DNA from: Aldehydirespirator sp965248735
Lineage (GTDB): Bacteria > Actinomycetota > Acidimicrobiia > Acidimicrobiales > Aldehydirespiratoraceae
Direction of reading: 5' to 3'
NCBI GenBank assembly: GCA_965248735.1
Contig: OZ252146.1
Location: forward strand, 1,054,001 to 1,118,000
Length of the DNA stretch: 64,000 nucleotides
Notes under the pieces: model-generated
Told to the model about the DNA's origin: nothing
The model's database searches: none
The model's input: the letters and a program-made list of their open reading frames with translations, nothing else
Made by a program: the position numbers and the translations under genes
Shown: positions 26,294-34,400 of the stretch, piece by piece
Layout: each line of letters begins with the position of its first letter
Position numbering within the stretch: the first letter of the stretch is position 1

Positions 26294-27240
26294 CGCTGGC
26301 CTCCCTGATCCTGCGGTGTCGGTGACCCGGTCCGGCGGCCCAAGCCCACCGGCGTGGCCGTGCTAGGGGCACCAGCCGACCGTCCCGTGGTCGCGGCAGT
26401 TGTGAGCCGCACCTCGGCCCCCTCGTGAAGGCCTAGATCATCGGCGGCGGACCGTCTTGGCACCGCCAGCGACACGAGCCCGCTCGAATCGGTGATCAGG
26501 CCCACCCGTCCCGCTGACACCTCGGCGTAGGCGCCGACCCGCTCGGCGGTGCGGAGGTCGTCTCCCGCCGCGATCTGCAGCGGCGCTCCGGCCGGAGCCA
26601 ACTCCTCGAGGTCGCCGGGATCGAGGTTGAGCTGGCAGTTGCCGAAGCGGTCGATCCACAGCACCTCGGCCACCAGGTCGTCGCCGTCGCGGTGGCTCAC
26701 CGGGAGCATTCCGGGCGTCAGCGTAGCCGGGTTGATGGCTGGCCCCAGGGCGCTCAGAGGCACCCCGCAGCAGAGGTGGGCGGCCGCGGGGGCGAACACG
26801 TCGCGGCCGTCGAAGGTCCGTCCCAGTTCGGGCTGGGCGTCGAGCCGGTAGTCGGGGTTGGCGAGCTCCACCGCCCGGCTGGTGCCGCCAACGAGCGCCA
26901 CCGCCGGGGCCAGCAGACCGTTGTCGGGCCCGACCAGGACGGAGGCGCCGTCGCCTACCTCCACTGCGACCGGGCGCCGGTCGGTGCCGACACCGGGATC
27001 CACCACCGCGAGGACCACCCCGGGAAGGAGGTACTGGGCCGCCCTGGCCAGAGCCAGGCCGCCGGCCCGCACGTCGCACGGGGCGATGCCGTGAGTCACG
27101 TCCACCACCCGGACATGGGGCGCGATCGAGGCGATCACCGAGTGCACCACCCCGACGAACTCGTCGTTGTGGCCGTAGTCCGACAGGAACGAGATCGTGT
27201 CGTAGCCGCCGTCCAGGTCGGCGGAAGCCGCGGCGGTCAT
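26290..27240 (-). CDS. SAM hydroxide adenosyltransferase (DUF62 / chlorinase-fluorinase superfamily)
   Basis: A 316-residue protein of the family that hydrolyses S-adenosylmethionine to adenosine and methionine. Typical blocks are ISFLSDYGHNDEFVGVV, VVDVTHGIAPCDV, LAVVDPGVGTDRRPVAVEV and LVGPDNGLLAP at the N-terminal domain, and WIDRFGNCQLNL in the C-terminal barrel. The residues expected of the hydrolase subgroup (Asp in VDPGVG and a following Arg) are present. The ATG at 27240 overlaps the proC stop (ATGA), and the gene in turn overlaps the miniprotein, forming a coupled proC-SAM hydrolase-miniprotein string. Confidence 0.88.
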   Translation of the reverse strand: MTAAASADLDGGYDTISFLSDYGHNDEFVGVVHSVIASIAPHVRVVDVTHGIAPCDVRAGGLALARAAQYLLPGVVLAVVDPGVGTDRRPVAVEVGDGASVLVGPDNGLLAPAVALVGGTSRAVELANPDYRLDAQPELGRTFDGRDVFAPAAAHLCCGVPLSALGPAINPATLTPGMLPVSHRDGDDLVAEVLWIDRFGNCQLNLDPGDLEELAPAGAPLQIAAGDDLRTAERVGAYAEVSAGRVGLITDSSGLVSLAVPRRSAADDLGLHEGAEVRLTTAATTGRSAGAPSTATPVGLGRRTGSPTPQDQGGQR

Positions 27241-28034
27241 TGGCCCAGCTCGCGGGAGCGCTTGGTGGCCGCGTCCACCACCCGGTCGATCAGGCCCATG
27301 AAGTCGGCGTCGTCGAGCACGGCGAGGCCCGCTGCGGTGGTGCCGCCCGGAGAGGTCACGTTCTCGCGCAGGCGTCCCGGGTCCTCCCCGGACTCGGCCA
27401 GCAGAGTCGCGGCTCCCAGCAGGGTCTGGCGGGTTAGGGCATCGGCGGTTGCGGAGTCGAGGCCCTGGGCTGTCCCCGCGGCTCGCAGGGCCTCGGCCAG
27501 CCGGAACAGGTAGGCGGGGCCGCTGCCCGACAGGCCGGTCACCGCGTCGAGGTCGGTCTCGCTCACCACCGCGACCGTGCCCACCGCTTCGAGGATGCCG
27601 CGGGCCCAATCGAGATCCTCGGGCGACGCCGCCGATCCTGGCGCGATGGCGGCCGCGCCCTTGCCGACCAGCGCCGGCGTGTTGGGCATGGCCCGCACCA
27701 CCGGGGTTCCCGCCGGCAGCCCGGCCTCGATCGCGTCGGTGCGCACGCCCGCCGCGATCGACAGCACCCTGTTCACCCCGGCCGAGGCAAGCGCCGCGAC
27801 CACATCGGCGACCACGTCGGGCTTCACCGCGATCACCGCGTCGGCGCCGGAGACGGGACCGCTGGACACGGACACTCCCGGCGCGGCGGACGCGACGGCC
27901 CCTTGCCGAGTTGCATCGGGCTCGACTACGTGCAGCTCGTCCGGCTCGGCCCAGCCGCTGGTCACGAGCCCCACCAGCAGCGCCTCCCCCATCTTGCCGC
28001 CGCCGATCAGCTGGAGCCGAGCCATGCCGGTCAT
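27237..28034 (-). CDS. proC: Pyrroline-5-carboxylate reductase
   Basis: A 265-residue NAD(P)H enzyme for the last step of proline synthesis. LQLIGGGKMGEALLVGL is the N-terminal Rossmann motif. VVRAMPNTPALVGKG and DAVTGLSGSGPAYLF with NVTSPGGTTAAGL are the P5CR signature. Start at ATG 28034 or 28025 (MTGMARLQ); both fit. A fragment of the interspersed repeat abuts the start at 28039. It overlaps the downstream gene by 4 bases. Proximity of proC to hemA is common in actinobacteria. Confidence 0.93.
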   Translation of the reverse strand: MTGMARLQLIGGGKMGEALLVGLVTSGWAEPDELHVVEPDATRQGAVASAAPGVSVSSGPVSGADAVIAVKPDVVADVVAALASAGVNRVLSIAAGVRTDAIEAGLPAGTPVVRAMPNTPALVGKGAAAIAPGSAASPEDLDWARGILEAVGTVAVVSETDLDAVTGLSGSGPAYLFRLAEALRAAGTAQGLDSATADALTRQTLLGAATLLAESGEDPGRLRENVTSPGGTTAAGLAVLDDADFMGLIDRVVDAATKRSRELGQ

Positions 28035-28038
28035 GCTA

Positions 28039-28057
28039 AGAGGCCGAGCGGATTGGC
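28039..28057 (+). repeat. Partial copy of the interspersed repeat upstream of proC
   Basis: AGAGGCCGAGCGGATTGGC matches the first 19 bases of the repeat unit exactly; downstream the match decays apart from a CGGCCCGTGAG-like stretch. It is probably a decayed or truncated copy. Confidence 0.6.
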
Positions 28058-28114
28058 ACGAGGCGGTCACCTCTGCGACGGCCCGTGAGGCGGCCGTGCC
28101 GCTGCGAGCTGCCC

Positions 28115-29010
28115 TCATGGGAGGCCGGCTGCTTCGCGGGCGTGCAGCTGGAGGTCGCGACCTATCACCGCGGCCAGCGCAGCCAGAACGACCGCGCCGC
28201 CGACGGCTTGGGTGGCCCTGATCGGCTCGTCCACGAAGATGACAGCTCCGATCATCGACACGGGAGGAGCGAGCAGCTCGGCCATCGACGCCACGGTGAG
28301 CCGCACGTGGCGGTGGGCCCAGTTCATCAAGAGGTGGCCGGTTCCCGGCACCGCCAGCAGAGCGGCGACCCAGACCAAGTCGGTGAAGGTCGGCACGAAC
28401 AGGTCACCGCTGGCAGCCGCGGCGGGGACGACCACGACTAGTCCCACGACCCACATGGCGGTCTGGAACTCGAGCGCTCCCACCTTCTGGCGGGCTTCCT
28501 TGGCCAACACGAAGTAGACCGAGAACAGCGCCATGGCCAGCGCAGCCAGGGCATCGCCGCGGGCACTCCAGGTGGGGACCGACACCGACCCGTCGAGGAC
28601 GAGCGCGGTGCCGGCCAGCGCTGCCGCGGCCAAGCCTACCAGCCACCCCGAGATGGGCTCGCCGAAGCGTCGGGCGGCCACCGCGAACAGGACCATTGGC
28701 ATCAGTGCGCTGATCATGGGGCGTTGGCGATCGTGGTCGACTTGAGCGCTTCGTAGAACACGATGGTCCACGCGCCCACGGCGAGCCCCGGTGGGACGCA
28801 GGCCCGAAACTGCGGCCATGTGATCCGCCGGCGGCGGATGAGCAGGATCGCCGAATACACGATCGCGGCCAACAGGAGTCGCCACAGCGCGAGGGGGATG
28901 GCGTCCAGTCCGGCCTCGCGCACCATGATGTTGCCCGCTCCCCAGCACGCCACGGCGCTGAAGGCGCTGACCAGGCCCAGCGGGTGCCACTCAGTCGCCC
29001 GGGGCGTCAC
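28115..29010 (-). pseudogene. EamA/DMT-family transporter, broken by a one-base frameshift
   Basis: Two frames together encode an EamA drug/metabolite exporter of about 298 residues with ten membrane helices. The N-terminal part (from GTG 29010) runs LVSAFSAVACWGAGNIMVRE through YEALKSTTIANAP and stops. The other frame continues at once with MISALMPMVLFAVAARRFGE and runs to the end at 28115. The junction is a run of four G (28718-28721, C on the coding strand); one extra base there would restore NAPMISALMP. This is either a recent mutation or a homopolymer sequencing error. The substrate is unknown. Confidence 0.75.
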
Positions 29011-29070
29011 AGGCCCACCGGGTGCCGCTCGGTCGCCCGGTACGTCATCGTTCGGGAAGGGGCGCTCGGT

Positions 29071-29553
29071 CTAGGCGCCGCCGGCTCGGATGGCCCGGCC
29101 CGTCGTGCCCTCGGGCAGCAGCCCGGCATGGGCGCCGGCGTCGGCCTGCAACACGGCATAGAGGTCGGGGCCCATGGGTGTCACCCGGTCGATGTTGGTG
29201 TCGACGTGCAGCATCATCGACTCCTGGGTGGCCGCCAGCGCCTCGTCGGTGGTGCGCCGCAGCTCGTGAAAGAGGTGCACCCGCTTGGGGTCGGCGCCGG
29301 CCACGGTGGTGTCCACCGCCAGCGGGGTGTCCGGGGCCAGTTCGTCGACGAAGACGATGTGGGTCTCCACCGTGTAGAACGATCCGCCCGTCGTGGTGCG
29401 GTACTGCTCGTCGAAGCCCATGCGGATCAGGTACTCGTCGCTGGCCATGCCGAACACGACGCCGTAGAAGCCCTCGCTCATGTGGCCGTTGTAGTCGATC
29501 CACTCGCCGAGCACGGCCCCGCACCAGATGCGCAGCGCCGTGCCGTCAGCCAT
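29071..29553 (-). CDS. Thioesterase resembling betainyl-CoA thioesterase
   Basis: A 160-residue hot-dog-fold thioesterase. The segment EWIDYNGHMSEGFYGVVFG with the catalytic-type Asp/Asn-His, then SFYTVETHIVFVDELAPDTP, matches the thioesterase-like proteins and fused domains of carnitine catabolism (CdhB type), which hydrolyse betainyl-CoA to glycine betaine. That assignment rests on pattern memory and is uncertain. It lies 39 bases downstream of gmaS on the same strand, within a methylated-amine gene block, which fits a role in making or salvaging glycine betaine. Confidence 0.7.
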   Translation of the reverse strand: MADGTALRIWCGAVLGEWIDYNGHMSEGFYGVVFGMASDEYLIRMGFDEQYRTTTGGSFYTVETHIVFVDELAPDTPLAVDTTVAGADPKRVHLFHELRRTTDEALAATQESMMLHVDTNIDRVTPMGPDLYAVLQADAGAHAGLLPEGTTGRAIRAGGA

Positions 29554-29592
29554 AGGCCGTGAGTCTACGGAGCTCCTGCCGGAGCGTCGGCG

Positions 29593-30960
29593 TCAGAACA
29601 GGGTGAGGTACTGGTTGACCTCTGACGGGGTGACCTCGTGGTGGTGGGCCAGGAACTCCTCGCGCTTGACCTTCACGTAGTAGTCGCGGTAGGGGCCCTC
29701 GGCGGTGTCGCCCAGGCCCTGGCCGATCACGTCGCAGGACGCGAGTTGGTCAGCGGCGTGCAGCAGCGTCGGCGGCAGGGCCTTGATGCCCTTGGCCGCC
29801 ACCTGCTCGGCCGACAGCGTGAACAGGTTGTCCATGTTGGGCTCGCCCGGGTCGATGTCGTTGTCGATGCCGTCGAGGCCGCAGGCCAGCGCCGCCGCGA
29901 ACATCAGGTACGGGTTGGCCGCGCCGTCGCCGAGGCGGATCTCGATGCGGTCGGGCTCGGGGACTCGGATCATCTGGGTGCGGTTGTTGCCTCCGTAGAC
30001 GGCGTAGGCCGGCGCCCAGGTGGCTCCCGAGGTGGGCGCGCCCACCCCCATGCGCTTGTAGGAGTTCACGATCGGGCACAGCACCGCCACCAGCGCCGAG
30101 GCGTGCTCGATGATGCCACCCGTGAACTTGTAGGCCGTCTCGCTGAGACCCAGTCCCTTGGTGTCGGGTCCTCCGGCGCCTCCGCCGATGAACAGCGGTT
30201 CGTCGGTGTCCGCGGTCCACAGGCTCAGGTGGATGTGCAGCCCGTTGCCCGTCTTGTCGGCGAAGGGCTTGGGCATGAACGTGGCGTAGCGGCCGTCGCG
30301 CTGGGCCAGGGTGTGCACCATCAACCGGAACAGAATCAGCCGGTCGGCGGTGGTGAGGGCGTCGGAGTACTGCCAGTTCTGCTCGTACTGCCCGTTGGCG
30401 TCCTCATGGTCGTTGGCGTAGTTGCCCCATCCCATGGCATCGAGGTTCTTGGACACCGCGGTGAGGTGGGGCAGCATCCGGGTGAGGCCCTTGGCGTCGT
30501 AGCACGGCAGCGGCATGTTGTCACGCTCGTCGGCCACCGCGATCGACCCGTCGTCGCGGCGCACCACCAGCGAGTACTCGGCCTCCACGCCGCACTTGAG
30601 CACGATGTTGCGCTCGGCTGCCGCGTCCAGCGCCCGGCGCAGGATCACTCTCGGCGCGTACGGCCACAGCTCGCCCTCCACCGTCGGGTCGCACTGCATG
30701 GCGGCCACGTTCGGCTGCCAGGGCAACTGCGTGTAGGACGCCGGGTCGGGCAGGGCGAGCATGTCGGGGCTGGACGGGTCCTGGCCTATCGGGCCGGCCG
30801 CGAAACCCGCGAACCCGGCCCCGTCGCTCATCAGCCCCTCCAAGGCGCCGACGGGTACGAGCTTGGCGCACGGCTTGCCGTGCATCTCCACGAACATGGC
30901 GTAGATGAACTCCACGCCGTCGGCCTCCACCCGGCTGCGGATCTCGTCGAGTGCGTCCAT
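29593..30960 (-). CDS. gmaS: Glutamate-methylamine ligase (gamma-glutamylmethylamide synthetase) / GSIII-like
   Basis: A 455-residue glutamine-synthetase-fold enzyme of the GlnT/GmaS subgroup. It starts with FIYAMFVEMHGKPCAKLVPV, typical of this branch. It carries the GS signatures KCGVEAEYSLV, TGNGLHIHLSLW and NRTQMIRVPEPDRIEIRLGD. Alone it could be a type III glutamine synthetase. Divergent neighbours mgsABC, which use its product, make gamma-glutamylmethylamide synthetase (methylamine + glutamate + ATP) the better call. ATG 30960 is preceded by GGGAGAA. Two other glutamine synthetase genes at 49.6-52.2 kb can meet ammonia assimilation. Confidence 0.8.
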   Translation of the reverse strand: MDALDEIRSRVEADGVEFIYAMFVEMHGKPCAKLVPVGALEGLMSDGAGFAGFAAGPIGQDPSSPDMLALPDPASYTQLPWQPNVAAMQCDPTVEGELWPYAPRVILRRALDAAAERNIVLKCGVEAEYSLVVRRDDGSIAVADERDNMPLPCYDAKGLTRMLPHLTAVSKNLDAMGWGNYANDHEDANGQYEQNWQYSDALTTADRLILFRLMVHTLAQRDGRYATFMPKPFADKTGNGLHIHLSLWTADTDEPLFIGGGAGGPDTKGLGLSETAYKFTGGIIEHASALVAVLCPIVNSYKRMGVGAPTSGATWAPAYAVYGGNNRTQMIRVPEPDRIEIRLGDGAANPYLMFAAALACGLDGIDNDIDPGEPNMDNLFTLSAEQVAAKGIKALPPTLLHAADQLASCDVIGQGLGDTAEGPYRDYYVKVKREEFLAHHHEVTPSEVNQYLTLF

Positions 30961-31020
30961 GTCGTTCTCCCTGTGGTTGTGCCGTCATCGGCTGGGTCGC
31001 GGCGCCCGAGAGTAGTCAAC

Positions 31021-31032
31021 GATCACCTGATC
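31021..31032. promoter_or_regulatory. Inverted repeat in the gmaS-mgsA divergent promoter region
   Basis: GATCACCTGATC is a GATCA half-site repeated in inverse with a 2-base spacer. It lies beside a TTGACT -35-like hexamer (minus strand, 31014-31019) about 55 bases upstream of gmaS. It could be an operator. The rest of the 332-base region holds an interspersed repeat (31048-31150) and the mgsA leader, with no gene seen. Confidence 0.35.
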
Positions 31033-31047
31033 GGGGAATTGGGCCTT

Positions 31048-31150
31048 AGGGGCCGAGCGGATAGGCGACACTTCACCCCGAATCTCGCAAGGTGTCGAGC
31101 GAGGCCGTGGCCCGAGCGGCCCGTGAGCGCAGCGAACAAGAGCGGAAACG
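31048..31150 (+). repeat. Interspersed ~102-bp repeat, copy between gmaS and mgsA
   Basis: Starts AGGGGCCGAGCGGATAGGC and has the same core, GCGAGGCCGTGGCCCGAGCG then CCCGTGAGCGCAGCGAACAA, ending AAGAGCGGAAACG. The middle (31070-31090) has diverged from the other copies. It lies between divergent promoters. Confidence 0.85.
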
Positions 31151-31292
31151 CAACCCCTGACCGCGAGGCGCTCACCACCTATCAGCGCATGTTCTGAGGC
31201 GGATGGCTGCCGGGCTGAGGTCACGAGCACGCCGGGCGCTACCGTGCGGGCCGGACTTCGCCAGGGTGAGGGGTTTCCGGGGGAGAAGCGCT

Positions 31293-32192
31293 ATGTGCGG
31301 GATCGTCGGGCTGTTCTGCAAGACCGAGACTCACAGGCACGAACTGGGCCGGCTGACCGCGGTGATGCTGCGAGAGATGCGCGACCGCGGCCCCGACAGC
31401 GCCGGGTTCGCGTCCTATGACGCTGGCGTTCCCGGACGCACCCGCATCACGGTGCTGGCCGAGGGCATCGCGGTGGACTGGAAGCCGGTGGCCGCGGCGC
31501 TGGAAGACGTGCTGGGTGCCGAGGTGACCGTTCGCGCCGTGCACGACCACGCCGTGTTCTCCACTGACGGCGACGGTCGGGCGGCCCGCCAGTGGATCAT
31601 CGACAATGTGGGTGAAGCCACGGTGCTGAGCTACGGCTCCCAGATCGAGCTGTACAAGGCGGTGGGGGACCCCGATCTGGTGGCCGAGCGCTACGACCTG
31701 GCCTCCCGCACCGGCACCCACGCATTGGCCCACACCCGCATGGCCACCGAGTCGGCGGTCACCACCAATGGCTCGCATCCCTTCGCCACCGGCGCCGACA
31801 CCTGCCTGGTGCACAACGGGTCGCTGTCCAACCACAACCGGCTGCGGCGGTTCCTCGAGGCTCGGGGCGAGTCGTTCCAGACCGAGAACGACTCCGAGGT
31901 GGCCGCGGGGTACCTGGCGTGGCGGATGCGCTCCGGCGACACGATCTCGCAGGCGCTGGAGGGGGCTCTGGACGATCTCGACGGCTTCTACACGTTCGCC
32001 ATCGGAGTGGCCGACGGGTTCGCCATCCTGCGCGACCCCATCGCCTGCAAGCCGGCGGTGGTGGCTGAGACCGATGACTGGGTGGCCATGTCGTCGGAGT
32101 ATCGGGCCATAGCCCGCCTGCCCGGCGCCACCGACGCCGAGGTGTGGGAGCCCGAGCCGGCCCGCATATACACCTGGAGCCTGGCCGCGTGA
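31293..32192 (+). CDS. mgsA: N-methylglutamate synthase subunit A (glutamine amidotransferase class II)
   Basis: A 299-residue Ntn-hydrolase starting MCGIVGLFCKTE, so Cys2 becomes the N-terminal nucleophile. Other marks are MRDRGPDSAGFASYD, the HTRMATES loop, and VHNGSLSNHNRLRRFLE. It hydrolyses the amide of gamma-glutamylmethylamide and delivers methylamine within the MgsABC complex. ATG 31293 has GGGGGAGAAG just upstream; the longer open frame would bury the nucleophile. It is followed by mgsB and mgsC in the same orientation, with a hairpin between A and B. Confidence 0.87.
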   Translation: MCGIVGLFCKTETHRHELGRLTAVMLREMRDRGPDSAGFASYDAGVPGRTRITVLAEGIAVDWKPVAAALEDVLGAEVTVRAVHDHAVFSTDGDGRAARQWIIDNVGEATVLSYGSQIELYKAVGDPDLVAERYDLASRTGTHALAHTRMATESAVTTNGSHPFATGADTCLVHNGSLSNHNRLRRFLEARGESFQTENDSEVAAGYLAWRMRSGDTISQALEGALDDLDGFYTFAIGVADGFAILRDPIACKPAVVAETDDWVAMSSEYRAIARLPGATDAEVWEPEPARIYTWSLAA

Positions 32193-32211
32193 CCGGCCGC
32201 GATTCGGGAAT

Positions 32212-32250
32212 GTGCGCGCTTTCCTGGGATTATCCCGGAAAAGTACGCAC
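32212..32250. promoter_or_regulatory. Long imperfect inverted repeat between mgsA and mgsB
   Basis: A 39-base dyad: GTGCGCGCTTTCC on the left pairs with GGAAAAGTACGCAC on the right, around GGGAT/ATCCC, with only two mismatches and near-zero loop. It begins 19 bases after the mgsA stop. There is no T-tract, so it is not a classical terminator; an operator, mRNA-processing hairpin or attenuating structure are options. Confidence 0.6.
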
Positions 32251-32268
32251 AAAGGCCCGACGGGCGGC

Positions 32269-32991
32269 GTGAGCGGGGCCGTGCGCGCCTTCGACCTTGC
32301 TGCGGCGCCACGACGCGAGCTCAATCAGGCCCTTCACGACGCTTCCGACGGCGAGTCTTTCGAAGTGCTCAACCCCCGGGGCGCCCATGCGGTGGCCTGC
32401 GGCATCACCGCCGACGTCGATGTGGTAGTGCGCGGCTCGGTGGGCTACTACTGCGCGGGGATGCACCAGCGGGGCCGGGTGCTGGTGGAGGGCAACGCCA
32501 GCACCGGGCTGGCCGAGAACATCATGTCGGGGGTGGTGCGCATCACCGGCAACGCCACCATGTCGGCGGGCGCCACCGGCTGTGGCGGCCTGGTGGTGGT
32601 GGGCGGCAACGCCGGCGCCCGCTGCGGCATCTCCATGAAGGGGGTTGACATTGTCGTGGCGGGTGATGTGGGCCACATGAGCGCGTTCATGGCCCAGGCT
32701 GGGAGGCTGGTGGTGGGCGGCGACGCGGCCGCCGATCTGGGTGACTCCATCTATGAGGCTCAGATCTTCGTGCGGGGCGACGTGGAGTCGCTGGGCGCCG
32801 ATTGCGTCGAAAAGGAGATGCGCCCCGAGCACCTCGAGACACTGGCCCGGCTGGTGGCCGCGGCGGTCCCGACCGTAGACGGCGCCGACCCGTCTGAGTT
32901 CCGTCGCTACGGCTCGGCCCGGCGCCTCTACAACTTCACCATCGATGACGTGGACGCCCTCGAAGCCGCCCAGGAGGCCGCCAGCCGATGA
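32269..32991 (+). CDS. mgsB: N-methylglutamate synthase subunit B (GXGXG-repeat protein)
   Basis: A protein of about 240 residues made of the GXGXG beta-helix found in the glutamate synthase C-terminus and formylmethanofuran dehydrogenase FwdC. Repeats such as VVVRGSVGYYCAGMHQRG, VEGNASTGLAENIMSG, VGGNAGARCGISMKG and VAGDVGHMSAFMAQAG are plain. It has a structural role in the MgsABC complex. The frame is open from GTG 32212, but that start lies inside a hairpin. GTG 32269, just before VRAFDLAAAPRRELNQALH, fits the family N-terminus better. It overlaps mgsC by 4 bases. Confidence 0.83.
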   Translation: MSGAVRAFDLAAAPRRELNQALHDASDGESFEVLNPRGAHAVACGITADVDVVVRGSVGYYCAGMHQRGRVLVEGNASTGLAENIMSGVVRITGNATMSAGATGCGGLVVVGGNAGARCGISMKGVDIVVAGDVGHMSAFMAQAGRLVVGGDAAADLGDSIYEAQIFVRGDVESLGADCVEKEMRPEHLETLARLVAAAVPTVDGADPSEFRRYGSARRLYNFTIDDVDALEAAQEAASR

Positions 32992-34349
32992 CTTCGCAAC
33001 CGCTTGACGGTCCCGAGCCGGTCCGGACCTCGGACCCCGATTTCTGGCATCTGCGGGAGTCGTACACCTTCGACCGCAACGTGATCGCCGAGATCCGCCG
33101 GGCGGCCAACACCGGCATCTACCGCATCCGGGGCTGGGGGGCCAAGCGCCGCCTGCCCACCCTCGACGACTTGGTGTTCCTGGGTGCGTCGATGTCGCGC
33201 TATCCGCTGGAGGGCTACCGCGAGGCCTGCGGCACCGATGTGGTGATCGGCGAGGACCGGGCCGAGCGCCCCGTGCACCTGAAGATCCCGGTGACCATCG
33301 CGGGCATGAGCTTCGGCTCGCTGTCGGCTCAGGCCAAGGAGGCCCTAGGCCGGGGCGCGTCGGCTGCGGGGACGTCCACCACCACCGGTGACGGCGGAAT
33401 GACCGACGAGGAACGCCAGCACTCCTCCACGCTGGTGTACCAGTGCCTGCCGTCGCGCTATGGCATGAACCCCGACCACCTGCGGGTGGCCGACGCCATC
33501 GAGGTGGTGGTGGGCCAGGGGGCCAAGCCGGGCGGCGGGGGGATGCTGCTGGGCCAGAAGATCACCGAGCGGGTGGCCGAGATGCGCACCCTGCCCGAAG
33601 GGATCGACCAGCGCTCGGCGTGCCGCCATCCCGACTGGACCGGCCCCGACGACCTGGAGATCAAGATCGGCGAACTCCGGGAGATCACCGACTGGCAGGT
33701 GCCGATCTATGTGAAGGTGGGCGCGGCCCGCCCCTACTACGACACTGCGCTGGCGGTGAAGGCCGGCGCTGACGCAGTGGTGGTGGACGGCATGCAGGGC
33801 GGCACTGCGGCCACCCAGGACGTCTTCATCGAGCATGTGGGCATCCCCACCCTGGCGGCAATCGGCGAGGCGGTGCGGGCCCTGCGCGAGCTCGGAGTGC
33901 ACCGCCGCGAGGTGAAGCTCATCGTCGCGGGCGGCATCCGCTCGGGCGCGGACGTGGCCAAGGCGCTGGCCTTGGGCGCCGACGCGGCCTCGATCGGCAC
34001 CGCCGCCCTGATCGCCATCGGCGACAACGACCCTGCCTACGAGGCCGAGTACCGGGCCCTGGGGACCTCGGCCGGATATTGGGAGGATTTCCAGGCCGGC
34101 ACCGACCCGGCCGGGATCACCACCCAGGACCCCGACTTGTCGGTCCGCCTCGATCCGGTGCTGGCCGGGAGGCGCCTGGCCAACTACCTGCAGGTTCTCA
34201 CCATCGAGACCCAGATCCTGGCCCGGGCCAACGGCAAGTCCCATGTGTTGAACCTGGAGCCCGAGGACTTGGCCGCCCTTACCGTGGAAGCCGCCGCAAT
34301 GGCGAGAGTTCCCCTTGCCGGCACCGGCTGGGTGCCCGGCGTAGGCTGA
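32988..34349 (+). CDS. mgsC: N-methylglutamate synthase subunit C (FMN-binding, GltB-like)
   Basis: A 453-residue protein of the glutamate synthase central/FMN-binding family. It has IPVTIAGMSFGSLSAQAKEA near the start of the barrel, TSTTTGDGGM, and PGGGGMLLGQKI. The C-terminal half has IYVKVGAARP, DAVVVDGMQGGTAAT and LIVAGGIRSGADVAKALALG, the flavin-phosphate region. With MgsA and MgsB it transfers methylamine to 2-oxoglutarate to give N-methylglutamate. ATG 32988 lies in the mgsB stop (ATGA). Confidence 0.87.
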   Translation: MTSQPLDGPEPVRTSDPDFWHLRESYTFDRNVIAEIRRAANTGIYRIRGWGAKRRLPTLDDLVFLGASMSRYPLEGYREACGTDVVIGEDRAERPVHLKIPVTIAGMSFGSLSAQAKEALGRGASAAGTSTTTGDGGMTDEERQHSSTLVYQCLPSRYGMNPDHLRVADAIEVVVGQGAKPGGGGMLLGQKITERVAEMRTLPEGIDQRSACRHPDWTGPDDLEIKIGELREITDWQVPIYVKVGAARPYYDTALAVKAGADAVVVDGMQGGTAATQDVFIEHVGIPTLAAIGEAVRALRELGVHRREVKLIVAGGIRSGADVAKALALGADAASIGTAALIAIGDNDPAYEAEYRALGTSAGYWEDFQAGTDPAGITTQDPDLSVRLDPVLAGRRLANYLQVLTIETQILARANGKSHVLNLEPEDLAALTVEAAAMARVPLAGTGWVPGVG

Positions 34350-34400
34350 CTTAGCTGGGGCCGGGCGATCCGGGCCGATTATTCGACGGAGGGGAGTTCG

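Noticed and set aside
26290..26372. Longer N-terminus for glutamyl-tRNA reductase reaching to 26372
   Set aside because: The added residues are Arg-rich, overlap the miniprotein and SAM hydrolase genes, and precede the canonical VVVGCNHRS start.
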